NCBI RefSeq assembly: GCF_010723305.1
Contig: NZ_BLKW01000002.1
Span: 744,001-808,000 of the forward strand
Source: Mycobacterium botniense
GTDB lineage: Bacteria > Actinomycetota > Actinomycetes > Mycobacteriales > Mycobacteriaceae
DNA: 64,000 nucleotides
Direction: 5' to 3'
The notes beneath the pieces were generated by a model, which worked only from the letters and a program-made list of their open reading frames with translations, was not told the DNA's origin and searched no databases. Every line of letters starts with the position of its first letter. Positions within the stretch are counted from its first letter, which is position 1. Positions 22,417 through 32,714 of this stretch are shown here, piece after piece. The translations under genes were made by a program, and so were the position numbers.

Positions 22417-25317
22417 CTAGGTCCGCGCTTCCGCGAGCTCGCGGCTGATTGCGCGGGCCGGCGCTCCGTGATGCCGGGGAGGCCGGGTGCGTACCCGCTG
22501 TGGCCACCAGAACCACCGTCCCAGCAGCGCCGCGATCGACGGCGTCATGAACGAGCGCACGACGAGCGTGTCGAACAGCAGGCCCATGCCGATCGTGGTA
22601 CCGACCTGGCCGATAACGCGCAGATCGCTGACCACCATGACCATCATGGTGAACGCGAACACCAGGCCGGCCGACGTGACAACAGACCCGCTGCCGCCCA
22701 TCGCCCGGATGATGCCGGTGTTCAGCCCGGCGTGGATCTCTTCTTTGAATCGCGCCACCAGCAGCAGGTTGTAGTCCGAGCCGACCGCCAACAAGATGAT
22801 GACCGACATCGCCAGCACCATCCAGTGCACATCAAGCCCGACCAGGTGCTGCCAGATCAGCACCGATAAACCGAAGGCGCTGCCCAGCGACAGCAACACG
22901 GTGCCGACGATGACCGCCGCGGCGATCACGCTGCGCGTGATCACCAGCATGACGATGAAAATTAAACACAGCGCCGAGATTCCGGCGATGATCAGGTCGT
23001 ACATGGCCCCGGTGGACATGTCCTGGTAGATGGGCGCGGTGCCACCGAGGTAGATTTTCGAGCCTTCCAGCGGGGTCGCCTTGATCGCCTCATGCACCGC
23101 GTGCTTCATCGGTTCGACGCGCGAAATCCCTTCGGGCGAAGCGGGATCGCCCTCGTGGAAGATGATCATCCGAACCGCGTGACCGTCCGGTGACAGGAAC
23201 ATCTTGATACCGCGCTTGAAATCGGGGTTGTCGAAGGCTTCCGGGGGCAGGTAAAACGAGTCATCGTTTTTCGCCTTGTCGAACGCGTGGCCCATCGCCG
23301 ACTGGTTTTCCATCATCGCCTTCATCTGATTCTGCAAGCCGCCCATGGTTTGCTGCATAGTCAGCGTGTAGGTCCGCATCGTCTTCATGGTGGCGATCAT
23401 CGACGGTAACAACGTCAGCATCTGCGGTATCAACGAATCCAGCCGGTCCATATCCGGCAACAGAGTCTGAAAGTCGTCGGTCATCGTGTCGACACCGTCG
23501 AGCGCGTCGAAAATCGATCGCAGCGACCAGCAGATGGGAATGTCATAGCAGTGCTTTTCCCAGTAGAAATAGCTGCGAATCGGCCGCCAGAAATCGTCGA
23601 AATTCGCGATCTGATCTCGCAAATCCTCGATATCGGCGAACATACCGTGCATCTTGGTGTCCATGCTGTGGGTGGTCTGCGACATCTCGCGCATCAGGCC
23701 GAGCATTTTCTCCATCGTGTTGATCATCCGCTGCATGTCATCAGCCATTTTCAGCATGTCGTTCATGCGGTCCAGCATGTACTGCATATTGAGCTGCTGG
23801 GTGGTGCCCTGCATGCTGATCGCGAACGGGATCGACGCGTGATCAATTGGGGTGCCTAGGGGCCGGGTGATGGCCTGCACACGCCCGACGCCGGACACCC
23901 GGAAAACCGCCTTGGCTACTTTGTCGATGACCAGAAAATCAGCCGGATTGCGCATGTCATGATCGGTTTCCAGCAACAGCAAATCCGGGTTCATCCGGGC
24001 CTGGGAGAAATGCCGGTCTGCGGCCGCGTATCCCAGGTTCGCCGGAATATCGGCCGGCATGTAATTGCGATTGTCATAGCCGGGTCGGTAGCTGGGCAAC
24101 GTGATCAGTCCGATCAACGCGACCGCCACCGTCGCGGCCAGCACCGGCAGCGGCCAGCGCACGACCGCTGCACCGATTTTCCGCCATCCGCGGATCCGCA
24201 TCGCCCGCTTCGGCTCCAGCAAACCAAAATGACTGGCCACCACCACGACAGACGCCCCCAGGGTGAGGGCGGCGAAGACGACGACCAGCATGCCGATCGC
24301 CAGCGGGACACCGAGAGTCTGGAAGTACGGCAGCCGGGTGAAGCGCAGGCAGAAGGTGGCGCCGGCGATCGTCAGGCCCGAGCCGAGGATCACATGACCC
24401 GTCCCCCGATACATCGTGTAAAACGCCGATTCGCGATCCTGGCCGAGGGTGCGGGCTTCCTGATAGCGGCCGAACAAGAAGATCGCGTAGTCCGTCGACG
24501 CGGCGATCGCCATCATCACCAGCAGGTTGGTGGCGAACGTCGAGAGCCCGATGATTTTGTAGTAGCCCAGAAACGCGACCACGCCGCGGGCCGCCGCCAA
24601 CTCCAGGAAGACCATTGCCATCACCAGCGCGACCGTGACGATCGAGCGGTAGACGAACAACAGCATGACGATGATGACGACGAAGGTCAGCCCGGTGATC
24701 AGCTTGAGGCTGCGGTCGCCGGCGATGCGCTGATCGGCCAGCAGCGGGGCCGCCCCGGTCACATAGGCCTTCAGCCCCGGCGGCGCCGGGACGCTGTTGA
24801 CGATCTTCTGCACCGCCGCGACGGATTCGTTGGCCAGGCTCTCCCCTTGGTTGCCCGCCAGATACACCTGCACATAGGCGGCCTTGCCGTCAGGGCTCTG
24901 CGACCCAGCCGCGGTCAGCGGGTCACTCCAGAAGTCCTGGACGTTTTCGACGTGTTTGGTGTCCGCCCGCAGCTTGGCGACCACCGTGTCGTAGAAGCGG
25001 TGCGCGGCGTCGCCGAGGGGTTTCTGACCTTCCAGCACGATCATCGCCGAGCTGTCGGATTTGAACTCATGAAAGTCCTGTCCGACCCGCTTCATCGCGA
25101 TCATCGACGGCGCATCCTGGGGGCTCATCGACACCGTGCGCATCTTCGCCACCTCGTCCAGTTGAGGGACGAGCACATTAAGCAGGACGGTGATCGCCAG
25201 CCAGACCAGGATGATCGGCACCGCCAGCCGGTGAATCCATAACGGCAGACGCGATCGCACCACCTCTACCGGAGCCGGGAGGATGTCGGTGGGCGCGTCG
25301 CTCGTCGTCGCGCTCAT
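22417..25317 (-). CDS. MmpL4/MmpL5-clade transporter
   Basis: 966 residues. It has RND architecture with two six-helix bundles and a long periplasmic second loop containing a Met-rich coiled-coil (about residues 480-640). The diagnostic [22 protein letters not shown] carries two Cys. Proton-relay motifs include [19 protein letters not shown] and [17 protein letters not shown]. It resembles MmpL4 and MmpL5, which export mycobactin/carboxymycobactin (MmpL5 also drugs) and, in other species, glycopeptidolipids. It overlaps mmpS by four bases (ATGA), so the pair is co-translated. The Rv0455c-like gene nearby supports a siderophore role, but a FAAL-linked lipid is also possible. Confidence 0.94.
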   Translation of the reverse strand: MSATTSDAPTDILPAPVEVVRSRLPLWIHRLAVPIILVWLAITVLLNVLVPQLDEVAKMRTVSMSPQDAPSMIAMKRVGQDFHEFKSDSSAMIVLEGQKPLGDAAHRFYDTVVAKLRADTKHVENVQDFWSDPLTAAGSQSPDGKAAYVQVYLAGNQGESLANESVAAVQKIVNSVPAPPGLKAYVTGAAPLLADQRIAGDRSLKLITGLTFVVIIVMLLFVYRSIVTVALVMAMVFLELAAARGVVAFLGYYKIIGLSTFATNLLVMMAIAASTDYAIFLFGRYQEARTLGQDRESAFYTMYRGTGHVILGSGLTIAGATFCLRFTRLPYFQTLGVPLAIGMLVVVFAALTLGASVVVVASHFGLLEPKRAMRIRGWRKIGAAVVRWPLPVLAATVAVALIGLITLPSYRPGYDNRNYMPADIPANLGYAAADRHFSQARMNPDLLLLETDHDMRNPADFLVIDKVAKAVFRVSGVGRVQAITRPLGTPIDHASIPFAISMQGTTQQLNMQYMLDRMNDMLKMADDMQRMINTMEKMLGLMREMSQTTHSMDTKMHGMFADIEDLRDQIANFDDFWRPIRSYFYWEKHCYDIPICWSLRSIFDALDGVDTMTDDFQTLLPDMDRLDSLIPQMLTLLPSMIATMKTMRTYTLTMQQTMGGLQNQMKAMMENQSAMGHAFDKAKNDDSFYLPPEAFDNPDFKRGIKMFLSPDGHAVRMIIFHEGDPASPEGISRVEPMKHAVHEAIKATPLEGSKIYLGGTAPIYQDMSTGAMYDLIIAGISALCLIFIVMLVITRSVIAAAVIVGTVLLSLGSAFGLSVLIWQHLVGLDVHWMVLAMSVIILLAVGSDYNLLLVARFKEEIHAGLNTGIIRAMGGSGSVVTSAGLVFAFTMMVMVVSDLRVIGQVGTTIGMGLLFDTLVVRSFMTPSIAALLGRWFWWPQRVRTRPPRHHGAPARAISRELAEART

Positions 25318-25745
25318 GCGGATTTCACCAAACAGAAGGTCTGAGCGTTCACGCCGTTGGAGATCCTTTCATCCTTGACCACACCATCGACGGTGATGCG
25401 GCAGCCGATGGTGTCGCTGCGGCCCTGCGCCACAATGATGGGGCTCACCGCCGGGTCGGTCGTCGACAATTCCAGCGACCACGGCAGCGGCGCCTTGTCC
25501 ACCCGCTGGGGTGTGGCGTTGAGATCCAGGTAATTGATGTCCGCCACCGCTCCGTTCGGGCCGAAGATCTCGTAGATCACCACCTTGGGGCGAAACGGTT
25601 TGGTGTCTTCGAACCTGACCGACGAGCCCCCAGCGTTGCCGTGCGCACCGAAGTACCCACGAACCCGGTACACCGCGAACCCGGCGATGACGACGACGAC
25701 GACGATGAGCAACGGCATCCACACCCGCTTGAGAACACCGAACAT
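25314..25745 (-). CDS. MmpS-family accessory protein
   Basis: 143 residues. One N-terminal membrane helix ([20 protein letters not shown]) precedes a periplasmic beta-sandwich with [39 protein letters not shown] and the C-terminal [18 protein letters not shown]...FCLVKSA containing two Cys. MmpS proteins assemble with their MmpL partner for export. The ATG has AGGGG about ten bases upstream and the gene overlaps mmpL by four bases. Several palindromes lie 290-520 bp upstream. Confidence 0.93.
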   Translation of the reverse strand: MFGVLKRVWMPLLIVVVVVIAGFAVYRVRGYFGAHGNAGGSSVRFEDTKPFRPKVVIYEIFGPNGAVADINYLDLNATPQRVDKAPLPWSLELSTTDPAVSPIIVAQGRSDTIGCRITVDGVVKDERISNGVNAQTFCLVKSA

Positions 25746-26029
25746 CGGAAACCACGCCCCTCTTCGCTAGCTTTGGTCGCCGACATCGACGCCGGTACCC
25801 GCGCGCTTCCCCCCGCGCCGGCCGACGGAATCGACCAGCGACCCCCGTGCACGCACCGGCGTCATCAGATCGTCCGTTACGTCAGCGGGTCCGCTCAGAT
25901 GCGGCATGGTTGCGGTTGCCACTGCGATGCGACCTAAAAAGCCTGTCGGCCCATGGTTTTCTCCCCGTGGGCCCGGTCCCTGACATGTCGACCGTCCTCC
26001 TCACTGTGGGCATAGCTTAGTCCATCTAA
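25746..26029. other. Leader region upstream of mmpS
   Basis: About 285 bp with no convincing gene on either strand. It probably holds the mmpS promoter and a long 5' leader, but I could not place a clear -10 box. Confidence 0.4.
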
Positions 26030-26063
26030 CGTAGTGCTCGCTATACATTAGCGTCGCTAATGT
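26030..26063. promoter_or_regulatory. Perfect 19-bp palindrome upstream of mmpS
   Basis: ACATTAGCG-T-CGCTAATGT (26045-26063) is a perfect inverted repeat with 9-bp arms. CGTAGTGCT just to its left (26030-26038) is the same word found in the inverted repeat upstream of tetR (8200-8208). The size and symmetry fit a TetR- or MarR-type dimer site. Confidence 0.6.
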
Positions 26064-26234
26064 CTGAGCGCCACGCGGGTCCCGCGACACTGGCAGCACT
26101 GAGCGGATCGCCGTCGGCGCTGGGCGTTCCCGTCGTGATCGACCACGTTGAGCCCGGCGCCGCCACCGATGTGAACGGTTTGCCCGAGTGTTGCGGCCAC
26201 CGGCCCCTCCCGTACCGCCGAGAAGGAATTTCGC

Positions 26235-26262
26235 TACGCTAAGTATCGTAGACAGTAGCGTA
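26235..26262. promoter_or_regulatory. Second inverted repeat upstream of mmpS
   Basis: TACGCTA (26235-26241) and TAGCGTA (26256-26262) form perfect 7-bp arms around 14 bp. On the minus strand CGATACTTAGCG (26237-26248) nearly repeats CGATACTAGCG upstream of the other mmpL (7420-7430). It may be an operator for mmpS or for a transcript going the other way. Confidence 0.45.
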
Positions 26263-26827
26263 TCTGACGGCGAGCGCAAGGCCGGCCGCATCGGCGTGGT
26301 GAGAACCCACGCGATCGCGGTTCAGCGCGCGGATCATGAGGCGGGCCCCACCACCGTTGATGCCCCCAGCCAGGATCCCGCTCCGATACTGTCCGTGAGC
26401 TCGCAACGCGGTGTCCGAACGACCAACCGCCGGGGCGTCGGCTGCGAATACCTCGTGACCAAGACCAAGTCGGCGCAGAAGCGGTCACCACACCCCGGTT
26501 GACGACACGAAAGGGTGCCAACCATGACACAGATCCAGCCACCGCAGGCCGCAGCTGGCCCGGCACCGATGCACCGTTGTCGCTTTCACATGCCGCCCGG
26601 CTCTCGGCGGCCGACGGGCTCGCGCGCGCGGAGGACCTCCTCGCCGGTGCACGCCGGCAGCGCACGTTTGCCCGAAAACGACATCGACACCCGGTGGGGC
26701 AACTCCCATTGCGGCAGAAGGCTTTCCGTGCACCACCGACCCGTTCGGCACCGCGATGATCCTCGCGGCTCATGACGGTTGCCGACCAAGCGCAGTGGCG
26801 GCACCGCTCGGGATAGGCTACCGCTCG
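26263..26827. other. Region between mmpS operators and sigK
   Basis: About 565 bp. A plus-strand ORF starting ATGACACAG (26524) reads MTQIQPPQAAAGPAPMHRC and continues in frame to about 26775 without family resemblance. A neighbouring frame reads RLSAADGLARAEDLLAGARR with strong GC3. This may be a decayed gene. TAGGCT (26814-26819) lies eight bases before the sigK ATG. Confidence 0.35.
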
Positions 26828-27391
26828 ATGATCGAAGTGCCGGGGCAACCACGCGACCTGGACGCCTTGCTGTGCCGGGTAGGGCGGGGCGACTCAGACG
26901 CGTTCGCCGCCTTCTACGACCGGACCAAAGCCCGGGTATACGGCGTGGTGACCCGGGTGGTTCGTGATTCCGGCTATAGCGACGAGATCACCCAGGAAGT
27001 CTATCTGCAGGTGTGGCGTACCGCGTCGGCATACGACCCCACCAAGGGTTCCGCGCTGGCGTGGGTGCTGACGATGGCGCACCGACGCGCCGTCGACCGG
27101 GTACGCGCCGAACAAGCCGGCAGTGTCCGCGAATCGCGTTACGGCGCAGTTAACCTCGACCCGTCGGCTGATGTCGTGGCGGATTCGGTGATCGCCAGCG
27201 ACGAGCGGCGGCGGGTGAGCGAGTGCCTGAACACGTTAACCGACACGCAGCGCCAGTGCATCGAACTGGCCTATTACGGTGGTTTGACGTATCCCGAAGT
27301 GTCGCAGCAGCTAAGGGCTAACCTGTCGACGATCAAATCGCGTATGCGCGAGGCGCTGCGCAGCTTGCGTAAATGCCTGGGTGTGCCATGA
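26828..27391 (+). CDS. sigK: ECF sigma factor SigK
   Basis: 187 residues, the same length as M. tuberculosis SigK. Region 2 contains [35 protein letters not shown] and [20 protein letters not shown]. Region 4 contains [26 protein letters not shown] and [20 protein letters not shown], which binds the -35 element. The ATG at 26828 is preferred over an upstream ATG because it gives the conserved length and lies eight bases after TAGGCT. SigK directs the MPB70/MPB83 regulon in the tuberculosis complex. It overlaps rskA by four bases. Confidence 0.95.
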   Translation: MIEVPGQPRDLDALLCRVGRGDSDAFAAFYDRTKARVYGVVTRVVRDSGYSDEITQEVYLQVWRTASAYDPTKGSALAWVLTMAHRRAVDRVRAEQAGSVRESRYGAVNLDPSADVVADSVIASDERRRVSECLNTLTDTQRQCIELAYYGGLTYPEVSQQLRANLSTIKSRMREALRSLRKCLGVP

Positions 27392-28077
27392 CCGAGCCCG
27401 CGGACTTCGAACTGCTCGAACTGGCCGCGCCGTATGCCCTGCACGCGGTCTCCGACGCGGAGCGGGCCGACATCGAGCGGCGGCTAGCCGCCGCTTCGCC
27501 CCCGGTCGCCCAGGCTTTCCGGGACGAGGTCCGCGCGGTCCGCGAGACGATGGCGGCGGTTTCGGCAGCAACCACCGCCGACCCACCGGCGCATCTGCGC
27601 GCGCGCATACTGGCTGCGGCCAAGTCGGGAAACCATCGAAATTTCAGTTGGCGCACAGTGTTTTTCGCTGCTGCTGCGTCGATTGTGGTGGGCCTGGCCG
27701 CGTTTGGCATCGGGATCGCCTTGCGGCCGTCGCCGGCTCCCCCGGTCGCTGAACAGGTGCTGGCCGCTCCGGATGTCCGTACCGTGTCCGGGGCGTTGGG
27801 TTCGGGTACCGCCACGCTGGTGTTCTCACGCGACCGCAATGCGGGTGTGCTGGTGATGAACAATGTCCCGCCGCCGTCACCGGGAAAGGTCTATCAGATA
27901 TGGCTGGTCAGCACCCACGGGCCGAGGTCGGCGGGAACGATGGGCGCGCTGGCGCCGTCGGCGACCGCTGTGGTGTCCAACCTGAAAGGCTCGACCGCGC
28001 TGGCGTTCACCGTCGAACCCGGCCCCGGCTCACCCCAGCCGACCGGGGCGATCCTCGCCACCTTGCCGCTCAGCTGA
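27388..28077 (+). CDS. rskA: Anti-sigma-K factor RskA
   Basis: 229 residues from an ATG overlapping the sigK stop (ATGA). The N-terminal cytosolic anti-sigma domain ([26 protein letters not shown]) is followed by one membrane helix (about 92-115, [21 protein letters not shown]) and an extracytoplasmic domain with [10 protein letters not shown] typical of the RskA family. It sequesters SigK and is removed by regulated proteolysis. Some tuberculosis-complex species carry defective copies; this one has no visible truncation. Confidence 0.95.
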   Translation: MTEPADFELLELAAPYALHAVSDAERADIERRLAAASPPVAQAFRDEVRAVRETMAAVSAATTADPPAHLRARILAAAKSGNHRNFSWRTVFFAAAASIVVGLAAFGIGIALRPSPAPPVAEQVLAAPDVRTVSGALGSGTATLVFSRDRNAGVLVMNNVPPPSPGKVYQIWLVSTHGPRSAGTMGALAPSATAVVSNLKGSTALAFTVEPGPGSPQPTGAILATLPLS

Positions 28078-28139
28078 CGGCGCGCATCAGCAGACAATAC
28101 GCTCGGCACGCACACCGGCAGAAGGCCCGCTCGACGACG

Positions 28140-28976
28140 CTAGCCGGCTCTGCGTAAGCCGCCCAGCATGGCAACAAACACACCGAACACCACCAGCACA
28201 CCGCCCGCGGCCAGGGTGAGGTTCAGCCATTGGTGCAGGCTGTTTTCCGCGGTGCCGGTCATCGCCTCGGCGATCAGGCGGATATCACCGAAGGCGTGGT
28301 CGAGCGCGTCGTTGATGTAGCGCTGGGCCACCTCGATGCCTGCCCAGCCCGCCGCGCCCGCCAGCAGCGCCGAAACACCGTGGCTGCTGAGCGCCTTCCC
28401 ACGGCTCCGCGCGACGGCCAGCGTCAGCAGCGCGCTGACACCGGTCAGCACCGTCGCGCCGACACTCAGCCATGGGCCCCAGGCGGTAAGCGGGCGTAGT
28501 TTTCCGGCTCGCAACCTTTTCGGCATGTCAACCGTCAACGGGACGGTCACCGTCGCGGGCACCTGGAGGTGGAAAACGTTCCACAACTCTGCGAAGGTGC
28601 GGTCGCGCAGCATCGGGGCCACATCGACCACCCAATCCTGCCCCGGCGGCGCGCCGGCGAAAATCCAGGCGTGTGCGGTCCTGTTTGCCTGCGCGAACTG
28701 CACCGGAAATTGCGGGCTCGCGGTGTATGCGCCGGCCACACCCTGCACCAGCGAACTGTCGACGGTATAACCCCGGTTAGTGATGAGTTCCATTGCACGA
28801 GTGGATAGTTCAGATGCCATCGCCGACCGCAAGGCGGGGTCAGCAGCAGCGTGTTGAGCCATCGCCGCGTAACCGTCGGCGTCGACGACATTTTTCTGCG
28901 CCCATGCGATGGGGATCGTCACTGCCAGCGCCACCGTGGTGGCCAGCCATAACAGCACCGTCGCCGCGAACCGCAC
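28140..28976 (-). CDS. Conserved mycobacterial membrane protein
   Basis: 278 residues. A first helix (ATVLLWLATTVALAVTIPIAWA) is followed by an extracytoplasmic domain of about 150 residues (VVDADGYAAMAQHAAADPALRSAMASELS, LITNRGY, DWVVDVAPMLRD). Two to three more helices come after that (GPWLSVGATVLTGVSALLTLAVA; GVSALLAGAAGWAGIEVA; LTLAAGGVLVVFGVFVAML). The GTG at 28976 is chosen for AGGAGG five bases upstream; an earlier GTG (28994) precedes that site. It converges on rskA. I recognise the general family but not a function. It does not have the M. tuberculosis rskA neighbour order I remember. Confidence 0.82.
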   Translation of the reverse strand: MRFAATVLLWLATTVALAVTIPIAWAQKNVVDADGYAAMAQHAAADPALRSAMASELSTRAMELITNRGYTVDSSLVQGVAGAYTASPQFPVQFAQANRTAHAWIFAGAPPGQDWVVDVAPMLRDRTFAELWNVFHLQVPATVTVPLTVDMPKRLRAGKLRPLTAWGPWLSVGATVLTGVSALLTLAVARSRGKALSSHGVSALLAGAAGWAGIEVAQRYINDALDHAFGDIRLIAEAMTGTAENSLHQWLNLTLAAGGVLVVFGVFVAMLGGLRRAG

Positions 28977-29315
28977 GCCGCCCTCCTCACGCACACATGA
29001 TGGCGCGTCCCGTGGCAGAACCTACCGACCGCGGGCGCTCTTCGGCGGTACGACGCGGCCACCGGCACCCATCCGGGGGCCGGCTCCGTGGGCCCGGTGT
29101 GCTGCGAGGCTGGGCCGCGCCGACACCGGTCCGGGGCTCGACGACCGCCTCGACGCGGGCAGAACGTGCGCGGTCCTGCTGATTGCACCGCAATCACACT
29201 GCAGCGCAACGTCTTGAGCACGCCTGACGTCGTGTGAGAGATCGAGGCGATCCCGTGCCGCGTGGACCGCCGATGGCGCCCGGGCACAGCAGGGCGGCGG
29301 CGGTTCGCAACCCTC
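28977..29315. other. Intergenic region
   Basis: About 340 bp between two minus-strand genes; no coding sequence, repeat or regulatory structure that I can support. Confidence 0.5.
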
Positions 29316-29831
29316 CTACCCGAGGATCCCCCGCACGTAGGCGGCTTGCCCGAGGTGCTGCGCGCAGTCGTCGATAATGCTGACCAGCCGCACACTGGCC
29401 GTCACCGGCGGATCCCAGCGCCGGTCGACGATGCGGGACAGTTCGCCAGCACTGATGCCGGCAATGTAGTCCAGGGTCAGCGTGTGCACTGCGTGGTAGT
29501 ACCCGGAGAGCAGTTCGGCGGGGGCACGCACCTTGGCCACATCCTGCGCGCTGTGCCCGTAGCCGGTGTCCTCACGCGGCAGCGGTAACGCGAACCTGTC
29601 GACCCAGCCGTCGCGGGTCCACACCTGCTCGACACCGGCGATATCAGCGACCTGCGCATCCTGCACCCGGGCGCTGTGCCAGATCAGCCACGCGATGCTG
29701 TTCGCGCGCGCAGCCGGCCGGTAGCCGGACATTTCGGCGGTCAACCCGTCGGTGAGCTCGTCGACGTGTTCGATCAGCCGGGTGAACGCGTCGCGGAGCA
29801 CCTCCCGGGCTGCGGCGGCGGTATCGGCCAT
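29316..29831 (-). CDS. DinB-like protein (Rv0443-like)
   Basis: 171 residues, the length of M. tuberculosis Rv0443. It appears to be a four-helix DinB/YfiT-type fold. It contains NSIAWLIWHSARVQDAQVADIAG and the C-terminal IIDDCAQHLGQAAYVRGIL, where His residues of this superfamily usually hold a metal. Many actinobacterial relatives are mycothiol-dependent transferases or isomerases, but no reaction can be assigned here. The ATG lies six bases after TAATGT (minus strand, 29838-29843), predicting a leaderless transcript. Confidence 0.87.
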   Translation of the reverse strand: MADTAAAAREVLRDAFTRLIEHVDELTDGLTAEMSGYRPAARANSIAWLIWHSARVQDAQVADIAGVEQVWTRDGWVDRFALPLPREDTGYGHSAQDVAKVRAPAELLSGYYHAVHTLTLDYIAGISAGELSRIVDRRWDPPVTASVRLVSIIDDCAQHLGQAAYVRGILG

Positions 29832-30009
29832 ACCGCGACATTACGGGCCACCCCCAGCCCCGGGAAAGACGGGTTCAGCGGTTGTCGCCATCGGGCGGGA
29901 GTCAGGGTCGCCGGCCGCACCTGCAGCGGCCCGGGCGGCGCAGGGGCTGCCGCGACGGTCACGCGATTGATCCTGGCACCCGCCCCCGGCACGGTCGTAG
30001 ATTGTTGAG

Positions 30010-31746
30010 GTGAGCTACGACCTGGTGATCCGCAACGGCAACATCGTCGACGGGTTAGGGGGTGAGCCGTACGTCGGCGACGTGGCCGTCAAAGACGGCG
30101 TCATCGTCGCGCTCGGCGCGCCGGGAGGCGTCGACGGCAGCGGTATCCGGGAGATCGACGCCACCGGGCTGCTGGTCACCCCGGGCTTTGTCGATCTGCA
30201 CACCCACTACGACGGCCAGTCCATCTGGTCGGATCGGCTGAACCCCTCCTCGGCGCACGGGGTGACGACCGTGGTGATGGGCAACTGCGGGGTGGGTTTC
30301 GCGCCGTGCCGTCACGAAGACCACGACGTGCTGGTCGACGTGATGGCCGGTGTCGAGGACATTCCCGGGGTCGTGATGACCGACGGCCTGCCGTGGACCT
30401 GGGAAACCTTCCCCGAATACCTGGATGCGCTCGATGCGGGCAAACGCGATATCGATGTGGCCGTCTACCTGCCGCACTCGCCGCTGCGGGTGTACGCGAT
30501 GGGCCAACGCGGCGCCGATCGTGAACCCGCCACGCCCGAAGACCTGGCCACGATGCGGGCCCTGGCCCGGGAGGCCATCGAGTGCGGCGCGCTGGGTTTT
30601 GCCTCGTCGCGGCTGATGATTCACAAGACCGCGAGCGGGGCGCCGATCCCAAGTTACGACGCCGCCCGCGAGGAGATCCTCGAGATCGCCAAGGGCGTCG
30701 TCGACGGCGGCGGCGGGCTGATCCAGTTCGTGCCCGACGTTCCCGCCGGCGGGTATCAGCCGGTGCTGCAGCAGGTGTTCGATGTCGCCGAGGACGTCGG
30801 CCTGCCGGTGACGTACACCCTGGCGATCGGCAACGCCGGCGAGCCGACGTGGCCGGATGCGATCACGATGACCGAGAACGCCAACAAGAGGGTGGGCGCG
30901 GGCTCGTTCACCGCCCAGTTGTTACCGCGCCCGATCGGGCTGGTGATCGGGCTGGAGCTGAGTGCCCACCCGTTCGTGCTCTACCCCAGCTACCATGAGA
31001 TCGCTGACCTGCCGTTGCCTGAACGCGTCGCCGAGATGCGTAAACCCCAAGTGCGCGAACGGATTCTGGCCGACAAGCCGGGGCAGGGTCACCCGCTGAT
31101 CTATCTGGCGCAGGCCTGGAACTGGATTTTCCCGCTGGGCGACGAGCCCAATTACGAGCCGCGGCACTCCGACAGCATCGCCGCCCGGGCCCGCGCTCGC
31201 GGTGTCCGACCGATCGAGGAGGCCTACGACCGGCTGCTCGACGACGACGGGCACGCCATGCTGCTCGTCACCACAAGCAATTTCGAGAACTATTCGCTGG
31301 ACACCGTCGGCGCGTTGCTGCACCGCGATGATGTGGTGCTGGGTCTGGGCGACGGCGGTGCGCACTACGGAATGATCTGTGACGCCAGCTACCCGACCTA
31401 CCTGCTGGCGTACTGGGCGCGTGACCGGGCCTCCGGGCGGTTCTCGGTGCCTGAAGCGGTCCGCGAGCTCACCTCGGTGCCGGCCCGGGTGGCGGGGTTG
31501 GGTGACCGCGGGCGGGTCGCCGTGGGCTACAAGGCCGACCTCAACGTCATCGACCACGCGGGGCTTCGCCTGCACAAGCCGGTGATCACCTATGACCTGC
31601 CCGCTGGCGGGCGCCGGCTCGACCAGACCGCCGACGGCTATGTCGCCACCATCGTCTCCGGTCAGGTGATCGCCGAGAACGGCGTGCCCACAAATGCCCG
31701 TCCGGGCAGGCTGATCCGCGGCCGGCGACCGGTGCCGACCGGGTAG
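30010..31746 (+). CDS. Amidohydrolase, D-aminoacylase family
   Basis: 578 residues. The N-terminal DLVIRNGNIVDGLGG and PGFVDLHTHYDGQ give the first metal-binding histidines (HTH). GNCGVGFAPC, LPHSPLRVYAMG and GLGDGGAHYGMICD (an Asp ligand region), then a C-terminal VGYKADLNVID, match amidohydrolase family 3, N-acyl-D-amino-acid deacylases. Such enzymes release D-amino acids from N-acyl forms; several mycobacterial paralogues have unknown substrates. The GTG start follows TAGATT by six bases (29998-30003), a leaderless pattern. It is not part of the M. tuberculosis order here, so it is probably a lineage-specific insertion. Confidence 0.92.
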   Translation: MSYDLVIRNGNIVDGLGGEPYVGDVAVKDGVIVALGAPGGVDGSGIREIDATGLLVTPGFVDLHTHYDGQSIWSDRLNPSSAHGVTTVVMGNCGVGFAPCRHEDHDVLVDVMAGVEDIPGVVMTDGLPWTWETFPEYLDALDAGKRDIDVAVYLPHSPLRVYAMGQRGADREPATPEDLATMRALAREAIECGALGFASSRLMIHKTASGAPIPSYDAAREEILEIAKGVVDGGGGLIQFVPDVPAGGYQPVLQQVFDVAEDVGLPVTYTLAIGNAGEPTWPDAITMTENANKRVGAGSFTAQLLPRPIGLVIGLELSAHPFVLYPSYHEIADLPLPERVAEMRKPQVRERILADKPGQGHPLIYLAQAWNWIFPLGDEPNYEPRHSDSIAARARARGVRPIEEAYDRLLDDDGHAMLLVTTSNFENYSLDTVGALLHRDDVVLGLGDGGAHYGMICDASYPTYLLAYWARDRASGRFSVPEAVRELTSVPARVAGLGDRGRVAVGYKADLNVIDHAGLRLHKPVITYDLPAGGRRLDQTADGYVATIVSGQVIAENGVPTNARPGRLIRGRRPVPTG

Positions 31747-31858
31747 GTCGCCGTCGGCGCACCGGCGGTATCCCACCCGGACGTTGATGACCGTGACCGG
31801 TGCGGTCGGCTCCCCGGGCCCTACACCGCGCGCCGGCGACGAGACCTAGGATGGTGAT

Positions 31859-32254
31859 GTGGGCGCGACGAACGTTGACCTCGACCGTCTGGAAGCCGCC
31901 CTGCATGACTACGGGTTTGCCTACCTCCTCACCGTCGGCGACGACTATCACGTGCACACGGTGACAGTCGAGCCGGTACTGCGCGGCGGTGTCGTGGAAG
32001 TCGGGTTGATCGGGGGGCGTACCCGCAAAAACCTCACCAACCGCGGCGAGGCCACTCTGCTCTGGCCCCCGCGTGAGCCGGGTGGCTACTCGCTCATCGT
32101 GGACGGGCGGGCCCGGATCACCGGCTCAGATGACGAGACCGTTCAGCTTGCGATCACCCCGACCCGCGCGCTGTTGCACCGCAACGCCGATCCGAATTCC
32201 GCTGCAGCCGCCAAAGGCTGCCTGCATGACTGTGTGGTGCTTTCTGGGCGCTGA
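31859..32254 (+). CDS. PNPOx-like/F420-binding split-barrel protein
   Basis: 131 residues. It has [44 protein letters not shown] and [11 protein letters not shown], typical of the split beta-barrel of pyridoxamine-phosphate-oxidase-like, FMN- or F420-binding proteins. The substrate and cofactor cannot be decided from sequence. The GTG lies exactly six bases after TAGGAT (31847-31852), another leaderless start. It follows the amidohydrolase by 112 bp with its own promoter. Confidence 0.83.
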   Translation: MGATNVDLDRLEAALHDYGFAYLLTVGDDYHVHTVTVEPVLRGGVVEVGLIGGRTRKNLTNRGEATLLWPPREPGGYSLIVDGRARITGSDDETVQLAITPTRALLHRNADPNSAAAAKGCLHDCVVLSGR

Positions 32255-32315
32255 CCGTCCCGGTGGACTGCCCGATCCAGAGTTGCCCGCCGACCCGGAC
32301 CCACCCCCGATACCA

Positions 32316-32714
32316 TCACCCGGTCAGGGCGTCGACGAGTGCAGCCAACTGCGCCGGGGACACCGACGTGTTGCACTGGCTGCGCAGGTCGGTCAGCGGC
32401 CGTGCGATGTTCTGCAGGTCCAGGAACTCGCTGGGGTGGGCCACAAAATAGCCGCGCACCGATGAGCGCGCCTCCGCCGGCGACTGGTTGACCGCCGCGG
32501 TCAGCACATTGTTGGCATCCGGGTGGTTGTCCAGATATCCGCCGGCCGCGCTGAGCACTCCGCTGGCCGTGGTCGCGAACCCGCTGGCTGTGCACGGCGC
32601 GGGCGCGGCATCAGCTGTTGACGAGACGGTGGCCGCCGCGGCCACAACGCCAAGAACACCCAAGGCTACTGTGCTCCACGCGAAGCGCCCTACCCAAGTC
32701 GCGGACGATTTCAT
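32316..32714 (-). CDS. Hemophore-related secreted protein
   Basis: 132 residues. A signal peptide (STVALGVLGVVAAAATVSSTADA, cleavage near ADA|AP) precedes a small helical mature domain with two Cys (APCTASGF and RSQCNTS). The pattern LSAAGGYLDNHPDANNVLTAA, VRGYFVAHPSEFLDLQNIARPL matches the mycobacterial hemophore-type family (Rv0203-like haem-binding fold). Haem binding is inferred from the family. The ATG has AAGGGA about nine bases upstream. It lies downstream of groEL2 but is separated from it by a strong hairpin. Confidence 0.87.
   Translation of the reverse strand: MKSSATWVGRFAWSTVALGVLGVVAAAATVSSTADAAPAPCTASGFATTASGVLSAAGGYLDNHPDANNVLTAAVNQSPAEARSSVRGYFVAHPSEFLDLQNIARPLTDLRSQCNTSVSPAQLAALVDALTG

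Noticed and set aside
26137..26190. Minus-strand GQTVHIGGGA-like reading resembling the C terminus of an SDR.
   Set aside because: Too short, lies between operator-like sites and shows no further SDR motif; likely chance.
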